Below are positions 33,197-45,577 of a stretch of DNA of 64,000 bases, piece by piece. Within the stretch, counting starts at the first letter, position 1, and each line of letters opens with the position of its first letter. The DNA is taken from assembly GCA_029449235.1 (NCBI GenBank), contig JANATG010000019.1, forward strand, positions 1,240,001 through 1,304,000, given 5' to 3'. The position numbers and the translations under genes are program-made. The notes beneath the pieces were generated by a model, which was given only the letters and a program-made list of their open reading frames with translations, searched no databases and was not told the DNA's origin. This stretch comes from Linnemannia schmuckeri. Taxonomy: Eukaryota > Mortierellomycota > Mortierellomycetes > Mortierellales > Mortierellaceae.

Positions 33197-35178
33197 ATGG
33201 GATTCCTTGACCTCTCATGCATGACAACCGACCCAGACGGAACAACTTTTTATGGTCTCTCATATGCGAATGACTACAGTTCCAACAACGGCGCCAAACC
33301 CAAATACACCGTCCTTGTCAGGTCCAATACCAACCCATCCTTCCCTACAGATCTCAAGTGGTCTATCGTTTCCATGTTCGAGAGCTCGAAACTGACGGGA
33401 TACGCCGACGCTGTCAATGGAGGAGATTATTCATGCGCTATCAATGGACAAGGCGTCTTTACTATGTTCGGTCGATACAAGGTCCCATCTTCTTCTGGCG
33501 ACAACAAGGTCCCCTTCGGAATTCGCTACGACCCTTCAGGAGCCATGGATCCTAGCTTCGGGCTTAAAGGGCCCGGATCCTGGATGAACATCACTGTCAA
33601 TACCGGGTACAACTGGTCAAAGGACTTCAGGAGATCCACTCTGGGATATGTCAACATCGGAACCGGCAGCGTACTCACTCATGCTACAATCTCCGATACA
33701 AACAATACTATCACCCTTGCGACTATGGACGAATCCACCAAGTCTCTGACTGCAGCGGCTCAATGGGCTACGGTAAAGTCGTATTATTTACCTAAGCGCC
33801 TTGAATCTGCGTGTTTGTTTTGACTTAATCCTAATACTGTTGCCTTGAACCGTTGCTTTATATCATTAATCCACACCGCTCTGTTTCAATAGAATGCCAC
33901 TATTCATGGGAAGTCATTACAAACAGTAACAATTGGCAACGACCACCTTTACAGTTATGGCCAAGACGTTGTTAAGCGGGACAAAATCTTCCTCGCAGGC
34001 TTCCCTCTCAACACTGCCACCATCAGTCTAACAACGCCTGTCAGCAAGAATTATATCGACATGACCAATGCAAACGCATGCAAAAACTCTCCAACACCAG
34101 TTGTGTACTTCCTCCACGATTCCTTGACACTGCTTTGTCGACTGAAAGTAAGTTAGCTATAAAAAATATCTTTTGACATATCGCATTGCTCATACTTGTT
34201 TGATTGACGTCGCCTCCTTCAACTTCCGTTTTAACTCGATAAAAGCGTGATTCACCGTACGCAAACGAGATGTCCTTCTTTTTTATGATAATGGATCTAA
34301 ACAACGCTATCAACTATAGAGCCAATCAGTCATTTTCGACCGACCTTCTTGACATGACCTTCTTTGTCCCGATCAACGGCGACGGCATTAGTCCCCGTCC
34401 CCTCTTGTTTGCGTTGCTCAAGAATGGAGGAACGATGTATGCATTTAGCAATGGCGGTCGTGGAGGATCTGAATACACTTACACGACTTACAAGGTCAAT
34501 GTGACAGACCCCTATGGCATTAACCCAAATCCAACACACGCAGCACAGCCGTCCAAGACCATTCTATCAACAGGAGACATTGTTGGCATCATCGTTGGCA
34601 CACTCGTCCTTGCAGTATGCACGTTCTTGTTGGGCAGAAGGATCTACAGGAAGCAGGACGACAACAAGGAGACCACCGAAGCAGCTGCCGACAAGTCCCA
34701 GCCCAACCAATCTTGCGACAACTATAAGGACCACCCACAAGCCCAAGGTCATAAGGAGGAATTAAATTATTACTACCTCGACGGAAAATACCTGGACTCA
34801 ACTCACTCAGAGGGACAGACAACATCCACTGGCATTCCTCCTCTACCGTCAACACTGTCCATGCCTCTATACGTTCAAGAGCAGCTCAAAGAGATGCAGG
34901 ACGAAATCCGAATACTGCAGGAAGAAATAAAGAGCTACAGCTCTCCAGTCAACCCCACCTCCTACAGTGAAGAGTCGACAACATTCAGATCCTCAGAACA
35001 ATGTCCAGAAGCCACAGGAGAACCTATAACGCCAACAGCAGTCGGCTGCCTACCGATACCATTCGTTCCGCCTGCTAATACAATCGGAAAAGTATGGATA
35101 CACTCTCCCAGTGCCCCAGCACTTATCAATGATACCGCGCAACCGTCGTTACAAGGCTCACATCGAGTTGCGCCATAG
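33197..35178 (+). CDS. Single-pass membrane protein, tandem copy 2, 3 exons, 587 aa
   Basis: Exons are 33197-33772, 33893-34147 and 34246-35178, phase 0 throughout, with intron positions equivalent to copy 1. The start is MGFLDLSCMTTDPDGTTFYGL. The ectodomain-like region (residues about 1-380) aligns along its length with copy 1, for example DLKWSIVSMFES against DLTWSIVSLFEA and GVFTMFGR in both. The transmembrane helix is at about 385-407 (DIVGIIVGTLVLAVCTFLLG), followed by basic RRIYRKQDDNKE. A coiled coil (YVQEQLKEMQDEIRILQEE) and a Ser/Pro-rich tail follow. This copy keeps the longer tail that copy 1 lost. The orientation and gap of about 1.6 kb fit a simple tandem duplication. I know no named family; no enzymatic motif is visible. 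Confidence 0.82.
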
Positions 35179-35447
35179 GAGTTTGTTGAGCCAAGTGAGC
35201 ACGTTGTACCCACACCAGTACCTTCGTCCGTCCTTCATTCCCTGTAGTACTAGATCCTTTCCCGAAAGTAAAGCCCTCCGTGTGTAAAAAGATACAGTAC
35301 TCAATTGAGAGCACAATTTGATTAGTGTCCGCGAACTGGTGCAAGTGGAAGGAAATGCTTGCGGTCCTTTTTTTTGGGGGGGTTTGCTTTCAGATAGAGA
35401 GGGTTTTTTTTTTTTGCTCCTCCAACAACTCTCTTTGAGTGACGGTG

Positions 35448-35478
<31 letters not shown>

Positions 35479-35554
35479 GGGGGTTAAAAGAGGAGAAGGA
35501 GGTGGAGGTGGAGGTGCACATTACATACGAGAAAAGTTTTGATGGTCAATAATA
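35179..35554. other. 3' flank of copy 2 with GA repeat and G run
   Basis: A (GA)n stretch at about 35447-35467 runs into 16 consecutive G at 35468-35483. No gene is present. Confidence 0.6.
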
Positions 35555-35775
35555 AAGAAACAACGCACCCCGATTGAATGCGAGGCAATCGATCATGCAT
35601 CCTCCAGGTTGCCTCAGTGCTCTACTTTTCTTGACATGAGCGAAGAAAAAAGAATGGATACTACATGCTCAGTCGCGCCTGGCATGACTCTCCCTCATAC
35701 ACACACTATGGGCAGGAAGAGAAAAAAACGAAATAACAAGCGAATGGGCACACCCAATTTAACGAAACGAAGAGT
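35555..35775 (+). repeat. Third copy of the array's promoter-proximal segment
   Basis: Ordered short blocks match DNA upstream of copy 1: gattgaatgc, ttttcttgaca, cctggcatg followed by ctctc, and cgaatgggcacac (compare 29415-29580). No third coding copy follows, so this looks like the edge of another duplication unit whose gene was deleted or never included. The match was judged by eye. Confidence 0.45.
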
Positions 35776-35900
35776 CGACTTGAATAAAAAATGCGGCCTT
35801 CTGTTTTTTGGCTGCACACCATGTCGAGTCAAGCGTAAACACGATTACGGAACGCAGGGGTATTGTTATATTGTACAAAGAAAAATTATTGCTGGATGTC

Positions 35901-36335
35901 TCACTCATCCTCATCAGCGCCAATGTTAATAACAGTATTAGGTTGAGGATGTCTCGTGAGCCCAAGTCCATCGAGTAAGGTATGCGAGCTGGCGTTGGCA
36001 GACGACGAATCAATCAGAAATGCCCCTACTTCTCCTCCTCTTATTGTTAGTGGCGTTGGAGATGAGTTGCTGCTAGGGTGTCCACTGAATGCCGCAACCT
36101 AGCAATCAGCTCAAACGAGTTCATCTCCGTCGCCCGTTTCTCATCATCCAACGAATCTTCTCGAGCCAGCGGTTGAACTTACTGCAAGGATACAGTAGTA
36201 TGAGAAGCCCAAAGATGGATCCAACAACGACACCAAGCCAGTTAATTCAATAGGATCGTTGTATCCCGGCACCACTTGATCATTGTTGTTTTGGAATCGG
36301 CTTCCTTCCTCTTTGAGTGCGAGTCGTCGACCGAC
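35901..36335 (-). pseudogene. Two-exon 3' gene fragment of unknown family
   Basis: Two frames join cleanly on the minus strand. Exon 36335-36183 follows a gggtgcag acceptor and ends at a gtaagt donor. Exon 36098-35901 follows a ctag acceptor and ends in TGA; the encoded Ser/Pro-rich tail includes GHPSSNSSPTPLTIRGG and ends GADEDE. I found no upstream exon with a start. In a second frame the first exon encodes a strongly hydrophobic helix (GVVVGSIFGLLILLYPC) followed by a basic segment (SKFNRWLEKIRWMM). That suggests a frameshifted membrane protein whose 3' end alone survives. It could also be a real terminal exon pair of an unseen gene. Confidence 0.3.
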
Positions 36336-36783
36336 CTGCACCCATAACAGATCAACATGGGCACACGGCGGACACATAATAGATACATACGAATCCACTA
36401 GAGGTGTATGTATATCCATTTGTTGATATTAAATCTTTGCAGTTGAGCCGCATTCTCTGCACAAAGATGTACTTTCTTTTTTTGTTTTTCTTTTGTCGGT
36501 CCTCCGTATCCAACATATCTTTTCCCCTTTCGTACATACTTGAATATCTGCTTTTGTCTATAGCCCGCCCCCTTAGTAACGGCAAAATGGAACACAGATT
36601 GAAAGGATAATAGATGTTAAGTTGACTATCGAAAAGTAATACTACTAAAATATTTACTCCAACGGATTTTTTTTTCATAATCATTTGCTGATCAAGGCTG
36701 TCTTGTTATATTTGAGCAAAGTTCATCTAATAATGTCGGTACTGCTGGTGTTGTTGAAGATGGTGGTGTTGGTTTTTTTGAGG
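36336..36783. other. Intergenic region, nothing recognised
   Basis: AT-rich DNA lies between the fragment at 35.9-36.3 kb and the stop of the large disordered gene. A 110-codon minus-strand frame here has no recognisable content. Confidence 0.5.
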
Positions 36784-39700
36784 CTAACGGTTTTGTTGCT
36801 GAGGCTGTTGCTGTTGACCATAGTACGATTCATTCATGACAAGAGTAGCAGCGCTCTGAACATTCATCTGTCGCGGTTGGGATCCAAGGATAGGCACGGC
36901 TGGCGAGCCCAACACTCTAGCCTCCCGTGTACGGATGTTGCGCACACGTGCCAATGACAATGTATCCGTCGCGCCATCGACCGTCTGACCCTGAATCGGG
37001 TAGTACGATCGTGAGGCTGCAGCAAAGGAGGGAGAGGGAGGGTAGAATTTGGGGGGGTCGAGAGTGGTGGTTGATCCCGTGGCAAAGGATTTGATGGAAG
37101 GGGCCATTGTTGAGGATACGGGAGTGCCCCTGAGGGATACGAATGTTGAGGAGGCTGGTGATACGGAGTGGGTGAGAGATGGTTGGCGGATGGATCTAGT
37201 TGATGTGGGTGAGATAGTTGACGCGTACTGTCGTGTAGGTCTCGATCCTTTCTGAGAGACGGCCTGGTGGGCGTTGTTGAAAGTTGAAAGTTGAATCGGG
37301 GGGTGGTACTCGGGTTCGAATGGTCTTGTGAAAGAAGGAGCACTTGACTTGGTTGAGATCTCGTCCAATTCCTGCTTTCTCTCACGCCTCTCTCTCTGAC
37401 CTTGATGCGATGGCTGAGATAAGCCATGCACATCAAACCGGACCTGACTGAGGCGTGGTCGTGAAAAACTAACGGTTTGTCGCTGACTGTTGGTCTCATC
37501 AATGCGCATGGTCGAGCACTTGCTGTCGTATCGATGTTGTTGTTCCAACTGAGAAGATTCATCATAACCATTTTCCGGTCCGCTGTCATCACCACTGTCC
37601 TCCTCAAGCCGGTGCCTCCCTTCCTCCTCCCGTTCCTGCTGCAGCTCACGGGCTCGCATCTCGAGCCAGGCCTGTGTACCTCGAGTAGGCGGGATCTCTA
37701 AAATCTGCAGGTTGGCTGTGTCGGTGTCACTTTCATCTGTGTCGGGGACATATCCTGACGTCCTTTTCTTGTCCTCCTTCTCATCTTCCTTTGGCTTCTG
37801 AAATTCTTGCGTCTCCTTTTGTTTCTCTTCCTGGACTAGAGCACTGCTGCGACTGGTTCGGTAGTGGGCCTTGAATCGGTCGGAGCCCAGTGGATGCGAA
37901 GCCGAAAAAGAGGCAGTTCGGGTTGTAGTGGCGGTAGCAGAGGAACGGGTTGAGTTCATGGTCGGGATGCGGATTAGTTCAACATGGCTCTGACCATCAT
38001 CTTCATCATTGTCCTCGTAGTCCGCCTCATTTAACCAGTCCACAGTAGGTTGACCTGTAATTGAGCCCATAGATGCACTGATGTACCAGTCCTGCATATC
38101 CGCAGGAGGATGGCGGCTGGCTGAGGCGGCAGCAGGGACGTCGCGTCTCCATGAATCGATGGATTCTTGAGATGACATGGCCTTGGGCGATGTCGAGATG
38201 GAGCTCGATCGGTTGCCAAAGTTGACTTCAGACACTACCGCTATAGCAGAACGTGTGAGTGAAGGGTTGGAGGGGGGAAAAATAAGACCTTCCAAAGCGA
38301 CGACTGGCTTGCTCTCGGCCCCGCCACGGAAAACGGTGGTGGCTGATGTTGTCGAGGTCACCGTGTTGATTAAACTGCTAGATATCTTTCGTGTCTGACC
38401 AAGAGGCGGAGGCGGGGGTTGGTTGTTCCAAAAATTTTTGCCATTGAGTGTGGGTCTGGTTCGACTTTGATATCCCTGGACTGGGACTTGCAAAGGCGAT
38501 TGCTTCTCAACATCAGTCTTGGTCTGAAATCCGAGCAAGTACGAATCTTTGACGGCCTCGGCAGCTGTTCTGGGCTTGGAGGGCTGGTCGCGCGACGGTC
38601 CCTGAGTATGAGTTGTTTGGTGGGTTCCAAGGATCAGAGCTGACTTCGCGATAGCAGACCGAGCTTTTGACAATGAGTACAAAGCACTTGAAGTCGACGT
38701 GTTGACGACCGGTGAAATAATAGGATGAGTGAATCCATTCTTGTTGTTGTCGGCACGAATTGAGTCCCTATTCTTGGTAGAGGTGTCCTGGACGGGGCGA
38801 GTCTTGAGACTTGAAGCTGAAATAAGAGCAGTGTCTGAAGTTCACGAGAAGCAAAAAGATGAATGAGCGAAGGAACAAAGGAAGACAATACCGGTTTTTT
38901 AATAGTACCAACCGTGATACCAAAAAAAAGAGCAAAAGCACGCGGGAAAAAAGACAAAAAAGGTAGGGAGAGGTGAATGCAGCCGTAGGCAGAGTGATCA
39001 TGCATGAAAGAAAGGTTTTCAATCGCTCCAGGGCGAAGAAGTGCACGAGTATAACAACCAACAACGAGATGGTTCAGTTCTGCAGAAAAAAGGCGCCCAA
39101 TGCGGAAGCTCAAAAACTTACTCTGTTTATCACCCAATTCGGGCGAAGCGTCCTTTCTTGGTCGTGAAATCAAACCTGTACCCACCCCTGCTCCTACTGT
39201 CGTTGCTGTTCCTGATGCCGTTGTTGTTGTAGCAGCCGTTGTGAGGGTAGTAGTTGTGATAGAGAAGTTGGTGGTGGTTTGTCCAGTCTTCGCAATCTTC
39301 ACCACACCTCCGGGTACTCCTGCAGGTGTGGCCATAGTAACCTCTGCTGCATTCGCTGTTGTTGACTTCTTTTTTCGGTGAAGCTTCAGATCCGAGCGAT
39401 CAGACTGGCTAGAGGTCGAGGACGCAGACGAAGGGGTCTCGTATTGACGGATCAAGTTGCGGACGACTCCACTGCCTTTAATAGCTCCCGTTGCTGGTGA
39501 CATACGCTTGTTTGTGGATTTCGCCATCTCCTTGGGTGGGCTATAGGGTAAAGTTCCTCGAGTGGTCAATGGCTTGGGGGGTTTGGGAGGCGTACCTACA
39601 GGAGGAGTAGGTGCTGTCAAGGTCACAGCTGGAGTGACAACAGTGCTGACCTTGGATCGCTTGGATTGCTCCATTGTGGTTGTGCTCGCAGGGATAACAA

Positions 39701-41108
39701 AAGTAGAGGAGCATGTGTTTACTGTTGCTGGTGTCGAGTGAACTGGTGTCGAGGTAGCGATGGAAGGGGCTGCAGCTGAAGGTTGTGAGACAGTAGTAGA
39801 GGAATGCATGGCGGAAGTTGGTAGGTATGAGCGGAGTGGCGCCGATGTAGCAGTTGGCGGAGTCGCAGTTGAGAGTTGCGTAAGAGCAGCTGAAGTCAAA
39901 TGAACGGGCATTGTGATAGTCGTGGAGGGAACTGCTGTCGATTCGGATACTCGTGCACGGATGTGGGCAGACTGAGCAATCTGCTCTTTCATTGTCGCCT
40001 CGACTTTTTGGAGTCTCTCGAGATCCCTCTCCAGTTTCCACAATGCGGCTGAAGTCAGCGCCAGTCCTGGTAATTTTGTTGTTTCAGTTGCTATTGCATC
40101 TAGGGGTGCAGTTGCTTCATTGTCCGCTGGCAGAGAGGTCACCTCGACTTTGCCTTTGACCTGGGCCTCCGGGATTGGTTTCTTGCGGTGACTGGAACGA
40201 CGACTAAGAGATCGTGAAGGTGAAGTCGATTTGGCGACGATAGCAGCGACACTTGGTTGTTCCTTGGTTTTTGGTAATTTTTCAATCACGGCAACGATTG
40301 GGACATTTAGGTGGTCCTTGGTCTTGTGAGATTTCTCGGCAACGACGACCGGGACACTCAACTGGACCTTGGATTTGGATGGGTTCTCAACCACAACCAC
40401 AACGCCAGGTGGTGCCGTAGCAGCAGTTGTAGCCGAGTTATTGAATGATTTGGGGACTTCTTTGTCGGTGGATATGGCGGCAGGCACAGACTTTGCCAAG
40501 GGGGCCTTTGCAACCATCTGTCTATCAACCGAAGGAACGACACTTGTGCCATCACCATCACTATCACCATCACCAGCATTGACCTGACCCTGAGAGGAAG
40601 GCTCAGCAGACTTGATTACATCCCGCTCAGCAGCCTTGGATCGAACAAAACAGGCTTGCAAATAGAGCAACCCGCCTTCCTCCTGATACTGCTTCAAGTC
40701 CTTCAGATACCCGGCAGCCCTGACTTCATAGGCCTTCAGAGAATTCCCATGAGTGCGTCGACGGAAGGAAGGGAGTTTTGGGAGCGAAACCTGGATGACG
40801 AGACAGTACCGTTGAAGAAGAATCATGCTCGACTTCAAAAGAGTCTCGATCTTTTTGTTGACTTTGACAGGATGTTGTCGCAGGTTGAGACCGGATGCAG
40901 AGGAAGAGGTGTAGGAGAAGTGGGGATTGAGGGCGAGGAATATCTCGTAGGCCTGTTGGCGAAGAGAGAGGGTATTTTGGGAGATAGTGGTGAGCATGTC
41001 GAGGTACTTGAAGAAGGGGATCTTGGGATCGAGTATGGGAGCTGTCTTTGTCAGCTCCAGGGGTTCGTCCACTGACGGGAGTGTGAGGAGAGAAGAAGTG
41101 GATGACAT
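36784..41108 (-). CDS. Large disordered protein with N-terminal helical region, 2 exons, 1339 aa
   Basis: Exon 1 is 41108-39122 and exon 2 is 38816-36784. The gtaagt donor and ttcag acceptor join phase 1 to phase 2, and the 305-nt intron contains frame-breaking sequence. The ATG opens MSSTSSLLTLPSVDEPLELT. Residues about 28-155 look helical and ordered (FFKYLDMLTTISQNTLSLRQ, then KAYEVRAAGYLKDLKQYQEE) and may be a small folded domain, which I cannot name. The rest is Ser/Thr/Pro-rich, with Thr-Ala-rich runs in exon 1 and an acidic and Arg-rich mixture in exon 2. It ends in a Gln-rich tail (YYGQQQQPQQQNR). No membrane segment or catalytic motif is seen. Such proteins are common scaffolds or regulators in fungi, but no role can be assigned from sequence. 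Confidence 0.72.
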
Positions 41109-41791
41109 TTTTTGTCGGAGAGAAGGTCAAAAAGAAAAAAAAAGGTGGGAGTGTAGGAGGGAAGGGACGGGTAGTAAGGAAATGGAGAGAGGGAATGAAA
41201 TGGGAGAAGGGAAACAAGACGGGCGGAAGGAAGAAAAGAGGAAAAGGAGATAAAAAGTTGACGCGACTGGCCAGTATATAAAGACTTTAAAGTTGGTGGC
41301 GCATCACCCTTCACACTCACGTTCTTTCATTGCCAGAGAAAGTGAAGGACAAGATGTATTTGTGCATGGTACCGCCTTTTCTTTCTTTTTTTTTTTTAAG
41401 GATAGTACACTCGTTCATTTCCACTCACTGGCACCTTGTCTATGTCAAAAGAGCTGGGTAGTTTTTTTTTAAAGAAGCCTTTAGAGGGGGGGGTGATGAC
41501 AAAAGAAGAAAAGAATCGCGTCCTTCCTTCCTCTTTGATGTGGCTGTATGTGTCTATTCAAATGCACATCCGTCCAATCAGGATCAATTATCCCCTGGAT
41601 TGTGAAAATGGGTCACAAAGGTCGTTGGTTACTCACAATCTTCTACTTCCTTATTCATATTCTTCTTTTGTTCGAACACTCACTCCGTTCTTCTTCTTCT
41701 CTCCTTTTACTCATTCATTCGTCCTTCTTTCCAAACCCCCATTCGTTCCTTTCCAGTTCTTTCATCATCACATTCGTACAGCCTTACTCTC
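41109..41791. other. Divergent promoter region
   Basis: This lies between the disordered gene (minus) and prephenate dehydratase (plus). A tatataaag element at about 41276 is correctly placed to be a core promoter for the minus-strand gene only if read in reverse. A C/T-rich stretch lies just before 41792. No gene is present. Confidence 0.5.
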
Positions 41792-43181
41792 ATGAACACA
41801 ATCGGCTTTCACGTAAGTCTTACTAACGCGTACACTTTATTCCGTACTGCAACATACAATAACCTCGACCTATTTTTACCACGGCAACAAAAATAGGGTG
41901 CAAACGGTGCGTATGCAGAGGACGCCATCCTTGAGTTGACATCGAGTCACCCCAGCTTCGCCAATCATTCCTTTACAACAGAAGGATTCGATACTATGGC
42001 CGAGGTAAAGCAGCAAACCGGTCAAGCCGTTCGTTCTTTGTAACATTTACTTGCGAGTCGTTGTCTCCTTGTTCTCCCTCCATGTGATTTATCCTTCCCA
42101 GTCTTTGGTTGAGAGCCCAACAAAATCTCCAACGACAAAAGAATCACAGACTTTGGTCGACAATTCTCACATACAAATATTTCATGTCTTGCCTTCATAG
42201 CTACTGGCAAATGTCCAGCGCGGCACAGTAAGACACGGTCTGATCCCCATCGAAAACTCGCTGTCAGGAACTCTCCATTCTGTCCTCGAACTCTTTGCAA
42301 AACAAGAGCCCCGCCTCTGGGTCGTGGGAGAGTACACCTGCAGCGAGTCACACTACATTATGGCACGCGGGGACATCGTCACAGACCTGAAGGACATTGT
42401 CGAGATCCAATCTCATCCCGCCATTTTAGAACAGTGTCAGGATTTTTTGGATGCTACGTTGCCCGAGGGGTACCGTGCCGTGTTGGCTAGTAATACTGCT
42501 ACTGCCGCAGAGCAAGTCGCTAATAGCGATGAGTTTGGAATGTAGGTTGTTGTTATTTTTGTTTTCTTGGACAGTAGTTATGTGTGGATTTGGCCGTTGT
42601 TTACCACAAACACAAAGAACTCATATCCTTCTTCCTTCATTTTACCTCTCCCACCAATGAAAATAGTGCGGCACTGGCAGGGAAACGAGCAGCAACGCTG
42701 CACGGTCTGACCATCCTGGGCCAAGACTCGACCCCCAACAACATCACCCGGTACTGGCTTATCTCACGCCACCCAGTCCTCCAGCCTGACAGACACATGT
42801 CGCCCAAATCCTCATTCGCCCTCGTCATGAAGAATCAAATCGGCGCCCTCCATCGCGTCTGTGCCTGTTTTGCGTTAAGGGATATCAATATCACGAAACT
42901 GGAGTCGAGACCCAGCTCGAGGAATATTACGAGTGCCAGTCCGTGGGAGTATACGACGTATATTGATATTGAGGGTGCTCCCGGCAATGAGGAGAATGTG
43001 AGGAGGGCGGTAGAGAATTTAAATGAGTTTACACAAAAGTGTATCCACCTTGGCTCCTACCCCAGGTAACTTGAATGCTTTTTGTAAGCAAAGGATGACC
43101 TGCAGATCAAATTCATTACTAACGACTTCTCGTTTTTCAACTGCACAATTTAGATATTTGATTGGAAACGCGAGGCATTAA
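41792..43181 (+). CDS. PHA2: Prephenate dehydratase with ACT domain, 5 exons, 298 aa
   Basis: Exons are 41792-41812, 41897-42004, 42201-42541, 42667-43065 and 43154-43181. The first exon has only seven codons (MNTIGFH), joined to GANGAYAEDAI to form the N-terminal G-x-x-G-x-[YF]-[AS] signature. The catalytic domain (about 1-190) contains RHGLIPIENSLSGTLH and the ITRYW segment that corresponds to the conserved Thr-Arg-Phe motif, with Tyr for Phe. The C-terminal ACT domain (about 200-290) has KNQIGALHRVCACF and the phenylalanine-binding LESRPS motif. The enzyme converts prephenate to phenylpyruvate in phenylalanine synthesis and is normally inhibited by phenylalanine through the ACT domain. The length is typical (yeast Pha2 about 330 aa). 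The final exon adds only nine residues. Confidence 0.92.
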
Positions 43182-43319
43182 GATAGCCAAGCAATACAAG
43201 TCCAGGATCTCTTCAGCTCTCTTTTTCACATACCATCATCGTCTATCAAAAAAACAACAGGGACTAGCTATAGAAAGCATACACAAAACATAAATACATA
43301 TTGAAATAATACAAAAGGT

Positions 43320-45577
43320 CTACGAAAACAGCCAGACTTTGACAGTACCATCACTATTCATGCTGACAATCTTCTCATCATCCGTCCCGACCCAGACAAG
43401 TCCCAACCCTTCCTCCTTGCTCACTCGTGCACCCAGAGTCCAGCTCTGGTTCAGATCGTTCATCGAAAGCGCGCATTGGTGGACCCTCCGCTGCTCGAGT
43501 TGGTCATACTGGTTTCGACTCACCATAGTCCAGACTTTGATTGACCGGTCCATGCTTGCGCTCACCAGTCGGCCGGACCGCGATTCGATCGCTACACTTG
43601 AAACGGCTCCGCAGTGGCCGTATAGGGTGGAGAGGTGGCGGAATCGGATGGGTTTTGGGTATATTGATCCTCCACCTCCTTGTCCTGCTGCTTGCTTTTG
43701 TGTCTTGATGGATGGTCGGGCCATGTGGAAGACGTTCATGGTGTTGTCCGGGTGCGTGGTGACAACATAGGGCGACGAGATGGTGATTGCAGATATGGTG
43801 CCGATCCTTGCATGAGCCGCCGAGTTCAAACGTGCGCTGAATGACTCTGCCGATGACGAAGGGATTTCCGAGCGCTGATATGTCTCATCTTCGTCAACAC
43901 CGCCACCTTTGCTGTCTTCCTGATATGTAGCCGCTCGCCCATAATCAGACTCGTCTTCGGCGCCTGTTTCGATCGAGTGCCGGATAAACTGCTCGTCAAA
44001 CTCAATCTCTTGAAGCCTGACGGTCCATGACCCATCTAGGAGCTGCAGACCAAACGTGATCAGTGCTCGCCACAGAGGTCGAGTAACCTCCTTGAGTTGC
44101 TGCCCGTGCTCAAAGCTGGGCGGCTGCTGTGCTACGACAGGTCGGAGCTCCATTTCAACAGGCGAATGTGACGACGACCCATAGAGACGATGCAAAAGTC
44201 GACACCAATGCCGTGGCTCATCAGGGTGATCCAAACTATGCGAGTGATCCTCCCGAATCTTGTAGATCGAGATGGTTCCATCGTCGGAGCAGGTGGTCAA
44301 GATTGGGTACAAAAACGATGCAGATTGGATCCCACCTACATCGCTCCATGCGGGGAGATCCACCGTGTTTCCAATCTCTCGCAGCGTGGTTGCCCTTGTT
44401 TCTTTCTTGTCACCGTGTTCGTTTGATGATTCGCCATTGTGGCGGAGCAGGTACTCAAAGATGGAGAAATGACCGGAGTCATATCCGACCATGACCTTCT
44501 GCCAGCCCGTCGCCAATGAGCCGCTTACTGTCGATGACCGATCTAGCGCCAAACAACTGATACTCGACGAGCCTGCCCTCTTACTTGAACTGCGATACGT
44601 CTGCCAAAACTCTGGCTGCCTGGATGACTCTGATGGCATTGAGAGTGTTGGAGGTGACAACCATAATCCACCTCCTCTAGGTTCCTGAATCGCAGCAGCA
44701 GACTTGATCCTCCAGAGATGAACCATGTCGCCTGGACTCACAATCAACAGAACGGGCCCCTGAAACTGCACAATCGGCGAATGCGTCCTCGTATGCACTT
44801 CATCTGCTCCTCCTCCATTTCCTGCTTCTATATTCCGGCCCTGTGAACTCCCAGTAAGATTAAAGAACAATTGGTCCTGATGAGAGACCTGCTGGATAGA
44901 AAGACTTGTGACTTGAGCCTGTCCTGCGATCCAGTTATGGTTGAGCCGATAGAGGGCCTTCCAACAAGAGTTCGAGTGTGATGAGGACGGGTCTCCGTAT
45001 ACCATGTGCTCCTCTTGTCGCTGAGAATGACGTTGGTGGTGGTTATGGTTGGGTCCTGTTCGTTTCCGCTTCAGATTACGATGATCTTGGGATGTAATGG
45101 TGGAAATGTTGGAGTGTCCTGTCAGGGTCGGTTTCGGTATCCGGCCCACGTTCCGGAGCCCTCGTGGGTAAATAAACTGGTCCTTGTAAAAGAGTCTACG
45201 CCACAGCTATTATAGGTCATATTAGAAAAAGGTGCTTAGTTAGATGACTATTCGGGGTTCATTGACACCTCGAACGAGTAAAAACTGGGACAGCAATGCA
45301 TTACCATTTGATCATTGACGAGACGATACCACTGCCGGGAGACACAAGCGCATTGAGCAAGTGCTCCTGGATTAAGCAGCTCCAGGATATGGAGCGCAAT
45401 TTCTTCAGAGAAGAAAACCAACGGATCTTTGTAATCGATCTCCTTATAGCGTCCACTCTGGAGTGTTGACTGCGCACCAAGAGGGGCAAGTTGAGTCATG
45501 GTTGTTGGTGTCGATGCTAGTGGTACGATATAGTCTTCTTGCTGACGGGCTTTCTTAGGGACCCTCTCGACCGGCAT
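43320..45577 (-). CDS. F-box and WD40-repeat protein, 2 exons, 719 aa
   Basis: Exon 1 is 45577-45305 and exon 2 is 45206-43320, phase 0. The start is the ATG at 45577 (MPVERVPKKARQQEDY); the frame upstream has no better start. The F-box lies at about 49-95 (FFSEEIALHILELLNPGALA, then CVSRQWYRLVNDQ, continuing across the splice to LWRRLFYKDQF). WD40-type repeats occupy the rest. The clearest are near the C-terminus (LYGHCGAVSSVAIE, then LVSASMDRSIKVWTM, and IVSMNSDGTVKVWLF at the end). F-box proteins of this type recruit substrates to SCF ubiquitin ligases through Skp1. The substrate is unknown. Long Ser/Asp/Glu-rich insertions separate the blades, so it is not an obvious Cdc4 or Met30 ortholog. 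Confidence 0.85.
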
